A stretch of 64,000 bases of DNA. Source: Streptomyces sp. NBC_00289 (lineage in GTDB: Bacteria; Actinomycetota; Actinomycetes; Streptomycetales; Streptomycetaceae). Below, piece after piece: positions 27,837-35,018 of this stretch (the first letter of the stretch is position 1; every line of letters starts with the position of its first letter). Under the pieces are notes generated by a model that saw only the letters and a program-made list of their open reading frames with translations, had not been told where the DNA came from and made no database searches. Position numbers and translations under genes: made by a program. The stretch lies in the NCBI RefSeq assembly GCF_041435115.1, contig NZ_CP108046.1, positions 10,416,001 through 10,480,000 of the forward strand. The letters run 5' to 3'.

Positions 27837-27963
27837 TCTCCACCGGTCCCGCCGACCGAAGATCAGGCATGCCCCGAGCAGGGGCAGCTATACAGTCTGA
27901 GGGGCCCCGAAGTTTCCGGACAGGGACCCAATAGGGTTGTCCTGAACAGGAAACGAGGAAGAA

Positions 27964-28254
27964 GTGCCGCCACCCAGTAAGTACTCGCCGGAGTTCCGTG
28001 AGGAAGCAGTCCAGATCGCGTTGAGGTCAAGCAAGACGATCTCCGAAGTTGCCCGGGAGCTTGAGCTGAACTCGGAGACGCTACGCGGCTGGGTGAAGAA
28101 GCACCAGAAGCAGCAGGAACCGGCTCCCGATGCAGAATTGACGGTGAACGAGCGGGTACGCCTGAAGGAACTCGAACGGCGGAACCGTGAGCTGGAGATG
28201 GAAAACTCCTTCCTGAAAAAATGCGCGGCGTACTTCGCGAAGGATCCCCGGTAG
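27964..28254 (+). CDS. IS3-family OrfA (helix-turn-helix)
   Basis: 96 residues: [20 protein letters not shown], helix-turn-helix ISEVARELELNSETLRGWVK, and a leucine-zipper-like LKELERRNRELEMENSFLKK. It overlaps OrfB. A run of six A residues (28214-28219) before the OrfB ATG is a plausible -1 slip site for producing the OrfAB fusion transposase, as in other IS3 elements. Confidence 0.85.
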   Translation: MPPPSKYSPEFREEAVQIALRSSKTISEVARELELNSETLRGWVKKHQKQQEPAPDAELTVNERVRLKELERRNRELEMENSFLKKCAAYFAKDPR

Positions 28255-29144
28255 CAAGCAAGTACGAGTTCATCGATGAGATGCGGCTCGACACTGCGGA
28301 GTGCGCATACAGCGTCGAGTTCATGTGCGGCAGACTCGGCGTCTCCAGATCCGGCTACTACGACTGGCGATCCCGCCCGGAATCCGCGACGGCACAGCGG
28401 CGCGAGGAACTGAAACTGCTCATCAAGAAAGCCTTCGACATTTCCGACAGCACCTACGGCCACCGTCGCATCCAAGCCCAGCTGCACCGCTGGGGCATCA
28501 GCGTCGGCCTGGAACTGGTCCGCCGCCTGATGCGCGAGCTGGGACTTGAGTCCTGCCAGCCACAGCCGAAGAGGTTCAACCTCACCAAGGCCGCGGCCGG
28601 CCAAGTGCCGGACCTCGTCGGCCGCAACTTCACCGCGGACGCACCCGGCGAAAAGCTCGTCGGTGACATTACTTATATCGGGACCGGGGAAGGCTGGCTG
28701 TACCTCGCGACGGTAATCGACTGCTGCACGAAGGAAGTCATCGGTTACGCGATGGACGACCACTACCAAACCCCACTGATATCCAAGGCGATCCGTAACG
28801 CGGCACGGAACAGGAACCTCTCGGCCGACGCGATATTTCACTCGGATCGCGGAAGTAACTACATGTCAGCCGAGTTCGGGAGGACGCTAAACCGGTTCGG
28901 GCTCCGCAGATCTGCCGGCCGCACCGGGATCTGTTTCGACAACGCCATGGCCGAATCATTCTTCGGCGCCCTGAAGAACGAGCGCGTATCAAGGGTGACT
29001 TACCTGACCCGCGAGGTCGCCCGGCAGGACATCACTCGCTACATCGAATTCTGGTACAATCGCAAACGCCTCCACTCGGCGGTGGGGTACCGCCCTCCAC
29101 GCGAAGTCCATGCCGAGTACGAGAAGTTGCGAATCGCCGCGTGA
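28221..29144 (+). CDS. IS3-family OrfB transposase
   Basis: 307 residues with the rve (integrase-like) core. SRSGYYDWRSRPESATAQRR and YGHRRIQAQLHRWGISVG form the HTH_21 region. DDE residues are in GDITYIGTGEGWLYLATVID (Asp), AIFHSDRGSNYMSAEF (Asp) and AESFFGALKNERVSRV (Glu). The C-terminus HSAVGYRPPREVHAEYEKL is canonical. It can start at the ATG at 28221 or be made as an OrfA-OrfB fusion. Confidence 0.9.
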   Translation: MRGVLREGSPVASKYEFIDEMRLDTAECAYSVEFMCGRLGVSRSGYYDWRSRPESATAQRREELKLLIKKAFDISDSTYGHRRIQAQLHRWGISVGLELVRRLMRELGLESCQPQPKRFNLTKAAAGQVPDLVGRNFTADAPGEKLVGDITYIGTGEGWLYLATVIDCCTKEVIGYAMDDHYQTPLISKAIRNAARNRNLSADAIFHSDRGSNYMSAEFGRTLNRFGLRRSAGRTGICFDNAMAESFFGALKNERVSRVTYLTREVARQDITRYIEFWYNRKRLHSAVGYRPPREVHAEYEKLRIAA

Positions 29145-29295
29145 AATAAACGGTCAGAAGCCTGTCCGGAAAACGCGAGGCCCCTCAGTCACTCTATCTC
29201 AACGGTCCCCGCGACGACGCTCGCACGGTGCTGGCCACCTTGGAGCGCACCCGCGGCGCGGGCAACTACCACTACCTTCTCGCCTCGGGGCCGAT

Positions 29296-30603
29296 GTGAC
29301 CCACCCGCACGACACCGAGACCCCGCAGATCCGCCTCACCGAACACCGAGCCCAGGCCGATCTGCGGACCCTGCTGCAACTGTGCGCCGCGGGCCGGGTG
29401 AAATGCAGCGCCAAGACAGTTCGCCCGTCTGCCGCGACCATCGCCCAGGTGGCCCAGGTACTGGACGCAGGCGACTTCTACGCCGATGAGCCGATAGCCG
29501 CCTTCGCCTGGCCCCTGCTCCTGCAGGCCGGCGGCCTGGCCCAGCTGGCCGCAGGCAAGCTCGCGCTGACCGTGCGCGGCCGGCAGGCCCTTACCCAGCC
29601 CGCGCACCAGGTGCTGGCCCACCTGTGGCAACGCTGGCTTTCCAGCACGATCCTGGACGAGTTCTCCCGCGTCGAAGCGGTCAAAGGGCAGCGCGCCGCG
29701 AACGTGCTCAGCGCACTCAAGCCACGGCGCGGCCACGTCGGCGCCGCGCTGGCTGCCCTGGCCGCCGGCGAGTGGACCACCGTCGACCAGCTCTTCACCA
29801 CCATGCGCACAGCGGGGCACAACCCCTCGGTCGCACGTTCCGAACGGGCTCTGTGGAAGCTCTACCTGGAAGACCCCGAGTACGGCAGCCTCGGCTACGA
29901 CGGCCACCACCCCTGGGCGCTGCTCCAGGGCCGCTACACCATGGCCGTGCTGTTCGAGTACGCCGCACCCCTGGGGCTGATCGACGTCGAGTACGTGGAC
30001 CCTGCCGGGGCGCGCGACGACTACCGGCACAACTGGGGCGGCGACTGGCTGGAGCGGCTCAGCCGCTACGACGGCCTGCGCGCGATCCGCCTGACCCCTC
30101 TCGGCGCCTACGCCACCGGCCAGACCCCCACCTACCTCCCCGGGCCGGCCCCCGAACCGGCCACCGCCGGGGGCGCCACAGGGCTGAAGGTCCTCGCCAA
30201 CCACGACCTGGTCGCCCTCGACGGCCTCCCCCCGGCCCAGGCCCTGCTCCTAAACGCCTTCGCCACCCGCACCGGCGACCGGACCTGGGCCCTGAGCCCC
30301 GCCTCGCTGCTGGCCGCCGTGCACGCCGGACGCAACCTCGCCGAACTACGCACCTACCTCGACCACGCCGCCACCGCCCTACCGGACACAGTCGCCACGC
30401 TCCTGGCCGACGCCGAGCGGCGCGTCAGCGCAGCCCGCGATCTCGGACCCGTCCACCTCATCGAGTGCGCGGACACAGCCACCTGCGCACTGCTGGCCAG
30501 CGACCGGCGCATCCGCGCGCTCGCCACCCGCCTTTCCGTCCCCGCCGACAAACTCGACCGCTTCCGCAAAGCCGCCCTCACCCTCGGACACCCCGTCACC
30601 TGA
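29296..30603 (+). CDS. XPB/Ssl2-like helicase-associated protein, ATPase-less
   Basis: 435 residues from the GTG at 29296, which overlaps the stop of the HTH gene (ATGTGA), so the two were probably coupled before IS66 inserted. The C-terminal third, GLKVLANHDLVALDGLPPAQ, WALSPASLLAAVHAGRNLAE and VHLIECADTATCALLASDRR, resembles the XPB/Ssl2-like (Helicase_C_3) domain of actinobacterial helicase-associated proteins. There is no Walker A/B motif, so it is not itself a helicase. The N-terminal 200 residues are helical and unrecognised. A role with the HTH protein is inferred from the overlap only. Confidence 0.6.
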   Translation: MTHPHDTETPQIRLTEHRAQADLRTLLQLCAAGRVKCSAKTVRPSAATIAQVAQVLDAGDFYADEPIAAFAWPLLLQAGGLAQLAAGKLALTVRGRQALTQPAHQVLAHLWQRWLSSTILDEFSRVEAVKGQRAANVLSALKPRRGHVGAALAALAAGEWTTVDQLFTTMRTAGHNPSVARSERALWKLYLEDPEYGSLGYDGHHPWALLQGRYTMAVLFEYAAPLGLIDVEYVDPAGARDDYRHNWGGDWLERLSRYDGLRAIRLTPLGAYATGQTPTYLPGPAPEPATAGGATGLKVLANHDLVALDGLPPAQALLLNAFATRTGDRTWALSPASLLAAVHAGRNLAELRTYLDHAATALPDTVATLLADAERRVSAARDLGPVHLIECADTATCALLASDRRIRALATRLSVPADKLDRFRKAALTLGHPVT

Positions 30604-30642
30604 AAGCCACTCACCCCGCCAACTCCCCTCCCTCCCGCAGGC

Positions 30643-31173
30643 GATCAAGCCACCGTACGAGGACCCGGCCACGTCGTCCCGCGTCTACGCGGTCAACCGA
30701 TCCGGGTTCCGCCGGCTCCTCGACGAGGCGGCGGTCGGCGACACCATCCGCATCGCGGACGCCGCCTGGCTGTTCCGCTCGACCAAGGACGTCATCCAGA
30801 TCCGGGAGGTCCTTGGGCGGCGCGGCCTGCACCTGCGCATTGCGACCGGCGCATGGTCCGGCTTCGATCTCGCGGTGAGGACCCGCAGACCAAGCTGTTC
30901 GTCACGATGCTCGCCGGGGTCCTGGAGTTCCAGCGCGACATGATCTCGGAGAACACGAAGGAAGGCGTCGCCGCCGCCGAGGCTGCGGACAGGACCCTGG
31001 GGCGCCCGGCCGCGCTCGACGGAGATCAGGCCGCCGAGGCCGCGAACGCGTACCGCGCCGGCGCCGCGGTGAAAGCGCTCGCCCGGCAGCACGGCGTCGC
31101 ACCCAAGACCATCCGTAGAGTGCTCGACGCGGCCGGCGCCCGCGACGTTGGCGACGTCCTGGAAGAACTCGAC
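30643..31173 (+). pseudogene. Serine recombinase (resolvase) remnant
   Basis: One frame gives SRVYAVNRSGFRRLLDEAAV, IADAAWLFRSTKDVIQIREV and LGRRGLHLRIATGAWSGFDL. After a frame change near 30872 comes LFVTMLAGVLEFQRDMISEN, TKEGVAAAEAADRTLGRPAA and a DNA-binding part AVKALARQHGVAPKTIRRVL. This is the resolvase catalytic and HTH_7 layout, but the N-terminal Ser-containing strand is absent and the frame is broken. Confidence 0.65.
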
Positions 31174-31180
31174 GGCGTGG

Positions 31181-31797
31181 CCTGCCAGGTCGAGGACCAG
31201 GAACAGGCGCCCGAGCGGCCGCACACCATCGACGTGCCGGCTTGCTCGCCGAACACCTTCAGGGCGTGCGGGACACCGCCGTCCACGAGGCGCTGCGCAG
31301 CAGCCGGATCATTCGCCGCGGGCAGGGCTACTCGGTGCGCGTTACCGCTCCGCTTGCGCTCCATGAGTCCGCGCTGAAGTAGTGCGCCACCCTCGTCAGC
31401 GACGATTCCACCCCGGCCGGACGCAAGGCGTACCGTGCGTATGCCGACCGGATCGCTGCGGCGACGAGGACAGAGTGACGGTCGGTCGTCACGGGACTGC
31501 GTCGCCTCACGCGCCCCGACCGCCAGCCGGAGGGGCTGAGCTGAAACCCTTCCAGACGTCCTTGAGCTGCGGCTCGTTCGTGTTGGCCAGCGCCGTGGAA
31601 CTCGCTGGAGCGGCCGTGTTGGCAAACGACGGCTCTACCGACCCTGTGTGGGGGCTGTATGCAGTGTGCGCAGGCGCCAGAGAGAGACGGAAAAAATCTT
31701 CGGGTTTGTGTCATCCAGGTCTGGGGTGGATGGGGTTTAGGAGGGTGGAGAGGCGCCCTCCACCTTGTTCATTGAGATCTGCAAGGAGATTTTATTC
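31181..31797. other. Debris and leader region upstream of the secreted protein
   Basis: Short frames such as LLAEHLQGVRDTAVHEALRS (about 31243-31380) and STPAGRKAYRAYADRIAAAT (about 31400-31480) look like C-terminal scraps of lost genes. The right part carries a possible ECF promoter (31689-31712) and a 7-bp hairpin (GGTGGAG 31744-31750 with CTCCACC 31758-31764) in the leader of the next gene. Confidence 0.35.
31689..31712 (+). promoter_or_regulatory. Possible ECF-sigma promoter for the secreted ectodomain protein
   Basis: GGAAA at 31689-31693 and GTC at 31710-31712 are 16 bases apart, resembling the GGAAC-N16/17-GTC pattern of ECF sigma promoters. It lies 85 bases before the start at 31798. 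The motif is short, so chance occurrence is possible. Confidence 0.3.
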
Positions 31798-32400
31798 ATG
31801 ACACGGATGAAGAAGTACGTGGCGGCCGCGGCGATCGCGGCCGCGCTGGTGGGGGTCCCGACGATGGCGCACGCGTTCGCGCCGGCCAAGGCCTCGGTGG
31901 CGACTGCGCAGGTGGCCGCTGTCGCCAAGGCCAAGGCCTCCAAGTCCGCTTCGGCGGTGCGGGTGGTGGCGCCGGGTGAGCGGGTGCAGGCCGCCCCGGG
32001 GGTGAAGCTGTGGCTGACCAAGGACGGCAAGCACTGGTCCACCCCGGATATGCCGGAGGGCCAGTTCCGTAGCGCGGTCGACGGCAACATGGGTGGCCAG
32101 GGTGCCAGCATGCAGCAGGAACCCGTGGGCAAGAACTACTTCCTGTCCGGGCTCTACATGGGCAAGGGCGACGCGGCCCGGGTCAAGGTCGTCACCCAGG
32201 ACGGCACCATCGCCGGCACCGTGGTGAAGCTCGCCGGCAAGCCCGGCTGGGGCGCCTGGTACGCCACCAGCAAGCTCCCTAAGCTTCCGCATCTGAGCGT
32301 GTCAGACAAGAAGCAGGTACACAGCTTCGTCCGCAGCGTCACCGTCTACGACACCGCGGGTCACATCGTCGCCCAGACCATCCTTCCCAAGTACATGTGA
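31798..32400 (+). CDS. Secreted protein sharing its whole mature domain with the sigma-linked membrane protein
   Basis: 200 residues from ATG 31798, preceded by AAGGAG nine bases upstream. MTRMKKYVAAAAIAAALVGV is a classic signal peptide with probable cleavage after AHA (residue 26). A short Ala/Lys/Val-rich linker follows. Residues 51-200 (from ASAVRVVAPG to ILPKYM) are identical, also at the DNA level, to residues 83-232 of the membrane protein at 33012-33710. The domain has Trp-rich strands (VKLWLTKDGKHWSTPDMPEG, KPGWGAWYATSKLP) and no Cys. I do not recognise the family. A terminator follows at once. Confidence 0.8.
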   Translation: MTRMKKYVAAAAIAAALVGVPTMAHAFAPAKASVATAQVAAVAKAKASKSASAVRVVAPGERVQAAPGVKLWLTKDGKHWSTPDMPEGQFRSAVDGNMGGQGASMQQEPVGKNYFLSGLYMGKGDAARVKVVTQDGTIAGTVVKLAGKPGWGAWYATSKLPKLPHLSVSDKKQVHSFVRSVTVYDTAGHIVAQTILPKYM

Positions 32401-32401
32401 C
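31948..32401 (+). repeat. 454-bp direct duplication, copy 1
   Basis: Identical to 33258-33711 as far as I can compare by eye. It covers the exported domain up to one base past the stop codon of both genes. Confidence 0.9.
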
Positions 32402-32408
32402 CCCACTA

Positions 32409-32440
32409 GGTGGGGGCCCGGCACAGACCAGGCCCCCACC
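32409..32440 (+). terminator. Terminator after the secreted protein gene
   Basis: GGTGGGGGCC (32409-32418) pairs with GGCCCCCACC (32431-32440), followed by TTCTTCG. It starts 9 bases after the stop and separates the secreted-protein gene from the sigma gene. Confidence 0.75.
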
Positions 32441-32493
32441 TTCTTCGACCTTCTTCGCTCCGCGTATGCCCCACTTGTAAGGAACTGCTGGTT

Positions 32494-33015
32494 GTGACGC
32501 ACGAGAGCCGTGGCGAGTTCGCCGAGTTCGCCGCTGTGTCCTGGCCACGGCTGGTGCGGACCGCGCACATGCTCACCGGCGACTTTCACGAGGCCGAGGA
32601 CCTGGTGCAGACCACCCTGGTCAAAGTCCATACCCGGTGGGGACGCATCCCGCGCGATGAGGTCGATGTGTACGTGCGCCGCGCGCTGGTCAACAACAAC
32701 CTCAGCCGGATCCGCAAGAAACGCGTCGCTCACCTGCTGATGCCGTTCCTTCCCGAGACGATGCACCGCTCGCACGGCGGACACGCCGAGGACGTCGAAC
32801 ACCGCACCGCAGTCGCCCAGGCGCTTTCGTCCCTGCCGGCCCGCCAGCGGACCGTGATGGTACTGCGCTACTGGGAGGACCTGAGCGAGCAGGACATCGC
32901 CCAGGTCCTGAACTGTTCACTCGGCACGGTCAAGACCCACGCCCGCCGGGGACTGCAGGCACTGCGCGCCCACCCCCTCTTCGCCCCCGCCACTTCTTCT
33001 GGAGCAAGCCGATGA
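32494..33015 (+). CDS. SigE-family ECF-type RNA polymerase sigma factor
   Basis: 173 residues from GTG 32494 with AAGGA ten bases upstream. Region 2 is visible in AVSWPRLVRTAHMLTGDFHE, AEDLVQTTLVKVHTRW and VDVYVRRALVNNNLSRIRK. Region 4 is LPARQRTVMVLRYWEDLSEQ followed by DIAQVLNCSLGTVKTHARRG. This is the layout of the actinobacterial SigE-family group. Its stop overlaps the start of the membrane protein (ATGA), so the pair is co-translated. Its target promoter may be at 31689-31712 (inference). Confidence 0.9.
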   Translation: MTHESRGEFAEFAAVSWPRLVRTAHMLTGDFHEAEDLVQTTLVKVHTRWGRIPRDEVDVYVRRALVNNNLSRIRKKRVAHLLMPFLPETMHRSHGGHAEDVEHRTAVAQALSSLPARQRTVMVLRYWEDLSEQDIAQVLNCSLGTVKTHARRGLQALRAHPLFAPATSSGASR

Positions 33016-33710
33016 CTTCCCGGCCCGACACCGAGCGGCTGCGTGAGGTGTTCGCCGACGCCGCCTACGACATCACACCGTCTCCCGTCCCGCTGGCCGC
33101 CATCGAGAAGGCCAGCCACGCACGACGCCGCCGTCGGGCCGCAGGACTGGCGGTCGGCTGCGGCCTGCTGCTGGCGCCCCTGGCGATCACCGCCCCTCAC
33201 ATCGCCGCGCCGGTACAGACCCACACCGCAGCGCGTCCGGCAACCACGATCCCGTCGGCTTCGGCGGTGCGGGTGGTGGCGCCGGGTGAGCGGGTGCAGG
33301 CCGCCCCGGGGGTGAAGCTGTGGCTGACCAAGGACGGCAAGCACTGGTCCACCCCGGATATGCCGGAGGGCCAGTTCCGTAGCGCGGTCGACGGCAACAT
33401 GGGTGGCCAGGGTGCCAGCATGCAGCAGGAACCCGTGGGCAAGAACTACTTCCTGTCCGGGCTCTACATGGGCAAGGGCGACGCGGCCCGGGTCAAGGTC
33501 GTCACCCAGGACGGCACCATCGCCGGCACCGTGGTGAAGCTCGCCGGCAAGCCCGGCTGGGGCGCCTGGTACGCCACCAGCAAGCTCCCTAAGCTTCCGC
33601 ATCTGAGCGTGTCAGACAAGAAGCAGGTACACAGCTTCGTCCGCAGCGTCACCGTCTACGACACCGCGGGTCACATCGTCGCCCAGACCATCCTTCCCAA
33701 GTACATGTGA
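33012..33710 (+). CDS. Membrane-anchored putative anti-sigma factor/sensor
   Basis: 232 residues. A ~42-residue cytoplasmic part (MTSRPDTERLREVFADAAYD, then VPLAAIEKASHARRRRR) leads to one transmembrane helix (about 43-62), so the C-terminal 170 residues are outside. The start overlaps the sigma gene stop. By position it should bind or sense for the sigma factor, though no zinc-binding (ZAS) motif is present. The exported domain (83-232) is identical to that of the secreted protein upstream. The combination suggests either a recent domain transplant or a matched secreted/anchored pair. Confidence 0.75.
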   Translation: MTSRPDTERLREVFADAAYDITPSPVPLAAIEKASHARRRRRAAGLAVGCGLLLAPLAITAPHIAAPVQTHTAARPATTIPSASAVRVVAPGERVQAAPGVKLWLTKDGKHWSTPDMPEGQFRSAVDGNMGGQGASMQQEPVGKNYFLSGLYMGKGDAARVKVVTQDGTIAGTVVKLAGKPGWGAWYATSKLPKLPHLSVSDKKQVHSFVRSVTVYDTAGHIVAQTILPKYM

Positions 33711-33711
33711 C
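33258..33711 (+). repeat. 454-bp direct duplication, copy 2
   Basis: Second copy of 31948-32401, 1310 bp downstream in the same orientation. Confidence 0.9.
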
Positions 33712-33749
33712 GTTCCCCTGTTCTTGAACGGCGGGTTTCTACGCGGGGC

Positions 33750-33905
33750 GGCTCAGAGGTCTTGCTGCAGCAGGGCGCGGGTTTCGAGTGGGATGAGGTA
33801 CCCGAAGTCGGGGTGCTTGCGGAGCCTGGTGCGGTTGTACTCGACCTCGATGAAGTGGAAGACGTCGGCGCAGGCCGCTGCCCGGCTCTCCCAGACGGTG
33901 GTGCC
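33750..33905 (-). pseudogene. C-terminal fragment of an IS3-family OrfB
   Basis: Read leftwards: WESRAAACADVFHFIEVEYN then RTRLRKHPDFGYLIPLETRA, the conserved C-terminus of IS3-type transposases (YIE-fYNr-R-hs-LGY-tP). Upstream catalytic parts are missing. Confidence 0.65.
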
Positions 33906-34445
33906 GACCGCCCAGGGCCCGCTGTCCCAGCCGCGCTGAAGTGCCCCATTTCCCTGTCGGCAGCGCACCGTCATGTGACCGCGTGCCGCTATGAAACAGC
34001 TGGCGTCATTCCGTGCGCGGGCGGGCGGTGGTGGCCTACTGCTCACCCGCCAACCGGCCACATATGCGGGTCTTCGAAGTTAAGCGGGTGCACGCGTACA
34101 TGACAGCTGTCCGACGGGCGGCTGAAGCGGTGCGCCATCCGCGCAACGACTGGCCTGAGCGGCGTCCGGTCGACGACTCATCGTGTTGGCATGACCATGT
34201 CGCACCGCTTGACTTCGAAGACCCACATACGCACCGGAAAGCCCATTCCTCCATGCCGTATCGCCAACCAGCTCCGCTCGCTGCTGCGGGATCAGCGGGG
34301 AGTAGAAGTACCTGTGGCGGGCCGTCAACGCCGACGCGCTCAACTCGCATCACGACGCTGCCGACCGAGCAGGTCGCCGAACTGCGTAAGACTCACCGCT
34401 GGCGTTGTCCGTCTGGCGAAAGATGACAACGCCCCCGGAAGGAGC
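33906..34445. other. Decayed IS material, no gene
   Basis: Around 34308-34335 the plus strand reads KYLWRAV, a scrap of IS6 transposase similar to 45951-45975. No complete gene is visible in the rest. Confidence 0.4.
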
Positions 34446-34766
34446 TCAGTCGGTAAGGTCGAGAACGACACGCAGGGCCGATGACACCCGTTCCATTGTG
34501 ACGGAGTCGACAGTTCCTATCAGTGCGCCGGAACGGATGCGCTTGTCGGTCAATGCCACGAGATCGACGGCAACCGCCGCGCCCTCGACCGGCTCGACCA
34601 GTGGAACGGTGATCACGGTGTCGGGCGCACCTCCGGTCTCGTCGATCATCATGCAGACAACCGTGGCCGGCAGAGCTCTGATCGCCGCGTCCGACTCGAC
34701 GACCAGCACTGCTCTGGTTTTGGTGGCCAGCAAGACTCGCCACACCTGGCCGCGTGCGACGTTCAA
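34446..34766 (-). CDS. PemK/MazF-family toxin (mRNA interferase-like)
   Basis: 106 residues. RGQVWRVLLATKTRAVLVVE is the first strand pair of PemK/MazF, followed by VDLVALTDKRIRSGALIGTV and a C-terminal helix. The family cleaves RNA and is neutralised by the partner upstream. The start is a TTG overlapping the antitoxin stop (TTGA), implying coupling. Divergence from canonical MazF is considerable, so activity is uncertain. Confidence 0.75.
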   Translation of the reverse strand: MNVARGQVWRVLLATKTRAVLVVESDAAIRALPATVVCMMIDETGGAPDTVITVPLVEPVEGAAVAVDLVALTDKRIRSGALIGTVDSVTMERVSSALRVVLDLTD

Positions 34767-34975
34767 GCGACTTCCTCACCAAAGACGTCAGCGAGTTCTT
34801 CGATGGCGGCCGTGGCGTCCCCGCGCCACTGGGCCACGGCTTGCGAGGCCTCACTGAGCGCCTGGGCACGCAGAGCTCGTTCGACGTAGGCAGAGAAGTT
34901 TCCACTGGACGCGCCTTTAGCCCAGGCAAGAAGATCAGCTGGGATTGATACGGTAACCCGCTCCTTCATCGTCAT
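34763..34975 (-). CDS. Ribbon-helix-helix antitoxin
   Basis: About 70 residues starting at ATG 34975 (MTMKERVTVSIPADLLAWAK; two further ATGs lie upstream to 34987). ERVTVSIPADLL is the DNA-binding ribbon, GNFSAYVERALRAQALSE the helices, and the acidic tail IEELADVFGEEVA likely wraps the toxin. It sits directly upstream of and overlaps the PemK-like toxin. Such pairs usually autoregulate. Confidence 0.8.
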   Translation of the reverse strand: MTMKERVTVSIPADLLAWAKGASSGNFSAYVERALRAQALSEASQAVAQWRGDATAAIEELADVFGEEVA

Positions 34976-35018
34976 ACCTGCCATCATACGCTCAGTGTGA
35001 GCAATGTTATGGACCTAA

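Larger units (their letters stand above)
27898..29187 (+). mobile_element. IS3-family element (IS3-1)
   Basis: A 1290-bp element. The ends share TGAGGGGCC and TTCCGGACAGG as imperfect inverted repeats and are flanked by a 3-bp direct repeat GTC (27895-27897 and 29188-29190). Both orfs are intact. Confidence 0.9.
26349..29192 (+). mobile_element. IS66-family element, itself interrupted by IS3
   Basis: Flanked by an 8-bp direct repeat TCTATCTC (26341-26348 and 29193-29200), the length expected for IS66. Inverted ends share GTGACTG-ATAGCTG. The IS3 element at 27898-29187 landed five bases from the right end, inside the terminal repeat. Without IS3 the IS66 copy is about 1.55 kb with a single transposase gene. 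Confidence 0.85.
25754..29299 (+). pseudogene. HTH-containing conserved hypothetical protein, split by IS66
   Basis: The 5' part (25754-26348) begins at a GTG with a helix-turn-helix (KQVARALGLRPGQTGVLVRR) and continues through GFAQVLVARRERASRVRVTG and DVYCLGVKNVIEPR. A frame change near 26148 leads to SAFEEPSLPIGIEQAQAIVY, then ELGFEPAPGF and IGFGNQGMPFYL. The 3' part (29201-29299) is in phase across the IS66 insertion and gives NGPRDDARTVLATLERTRGA then GNYHYLLASGPM. The family occurs in Streptomyces as an uncharacterised protein. The frame change plus the insertion make it a pseudogene. Confidence 0.7.
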
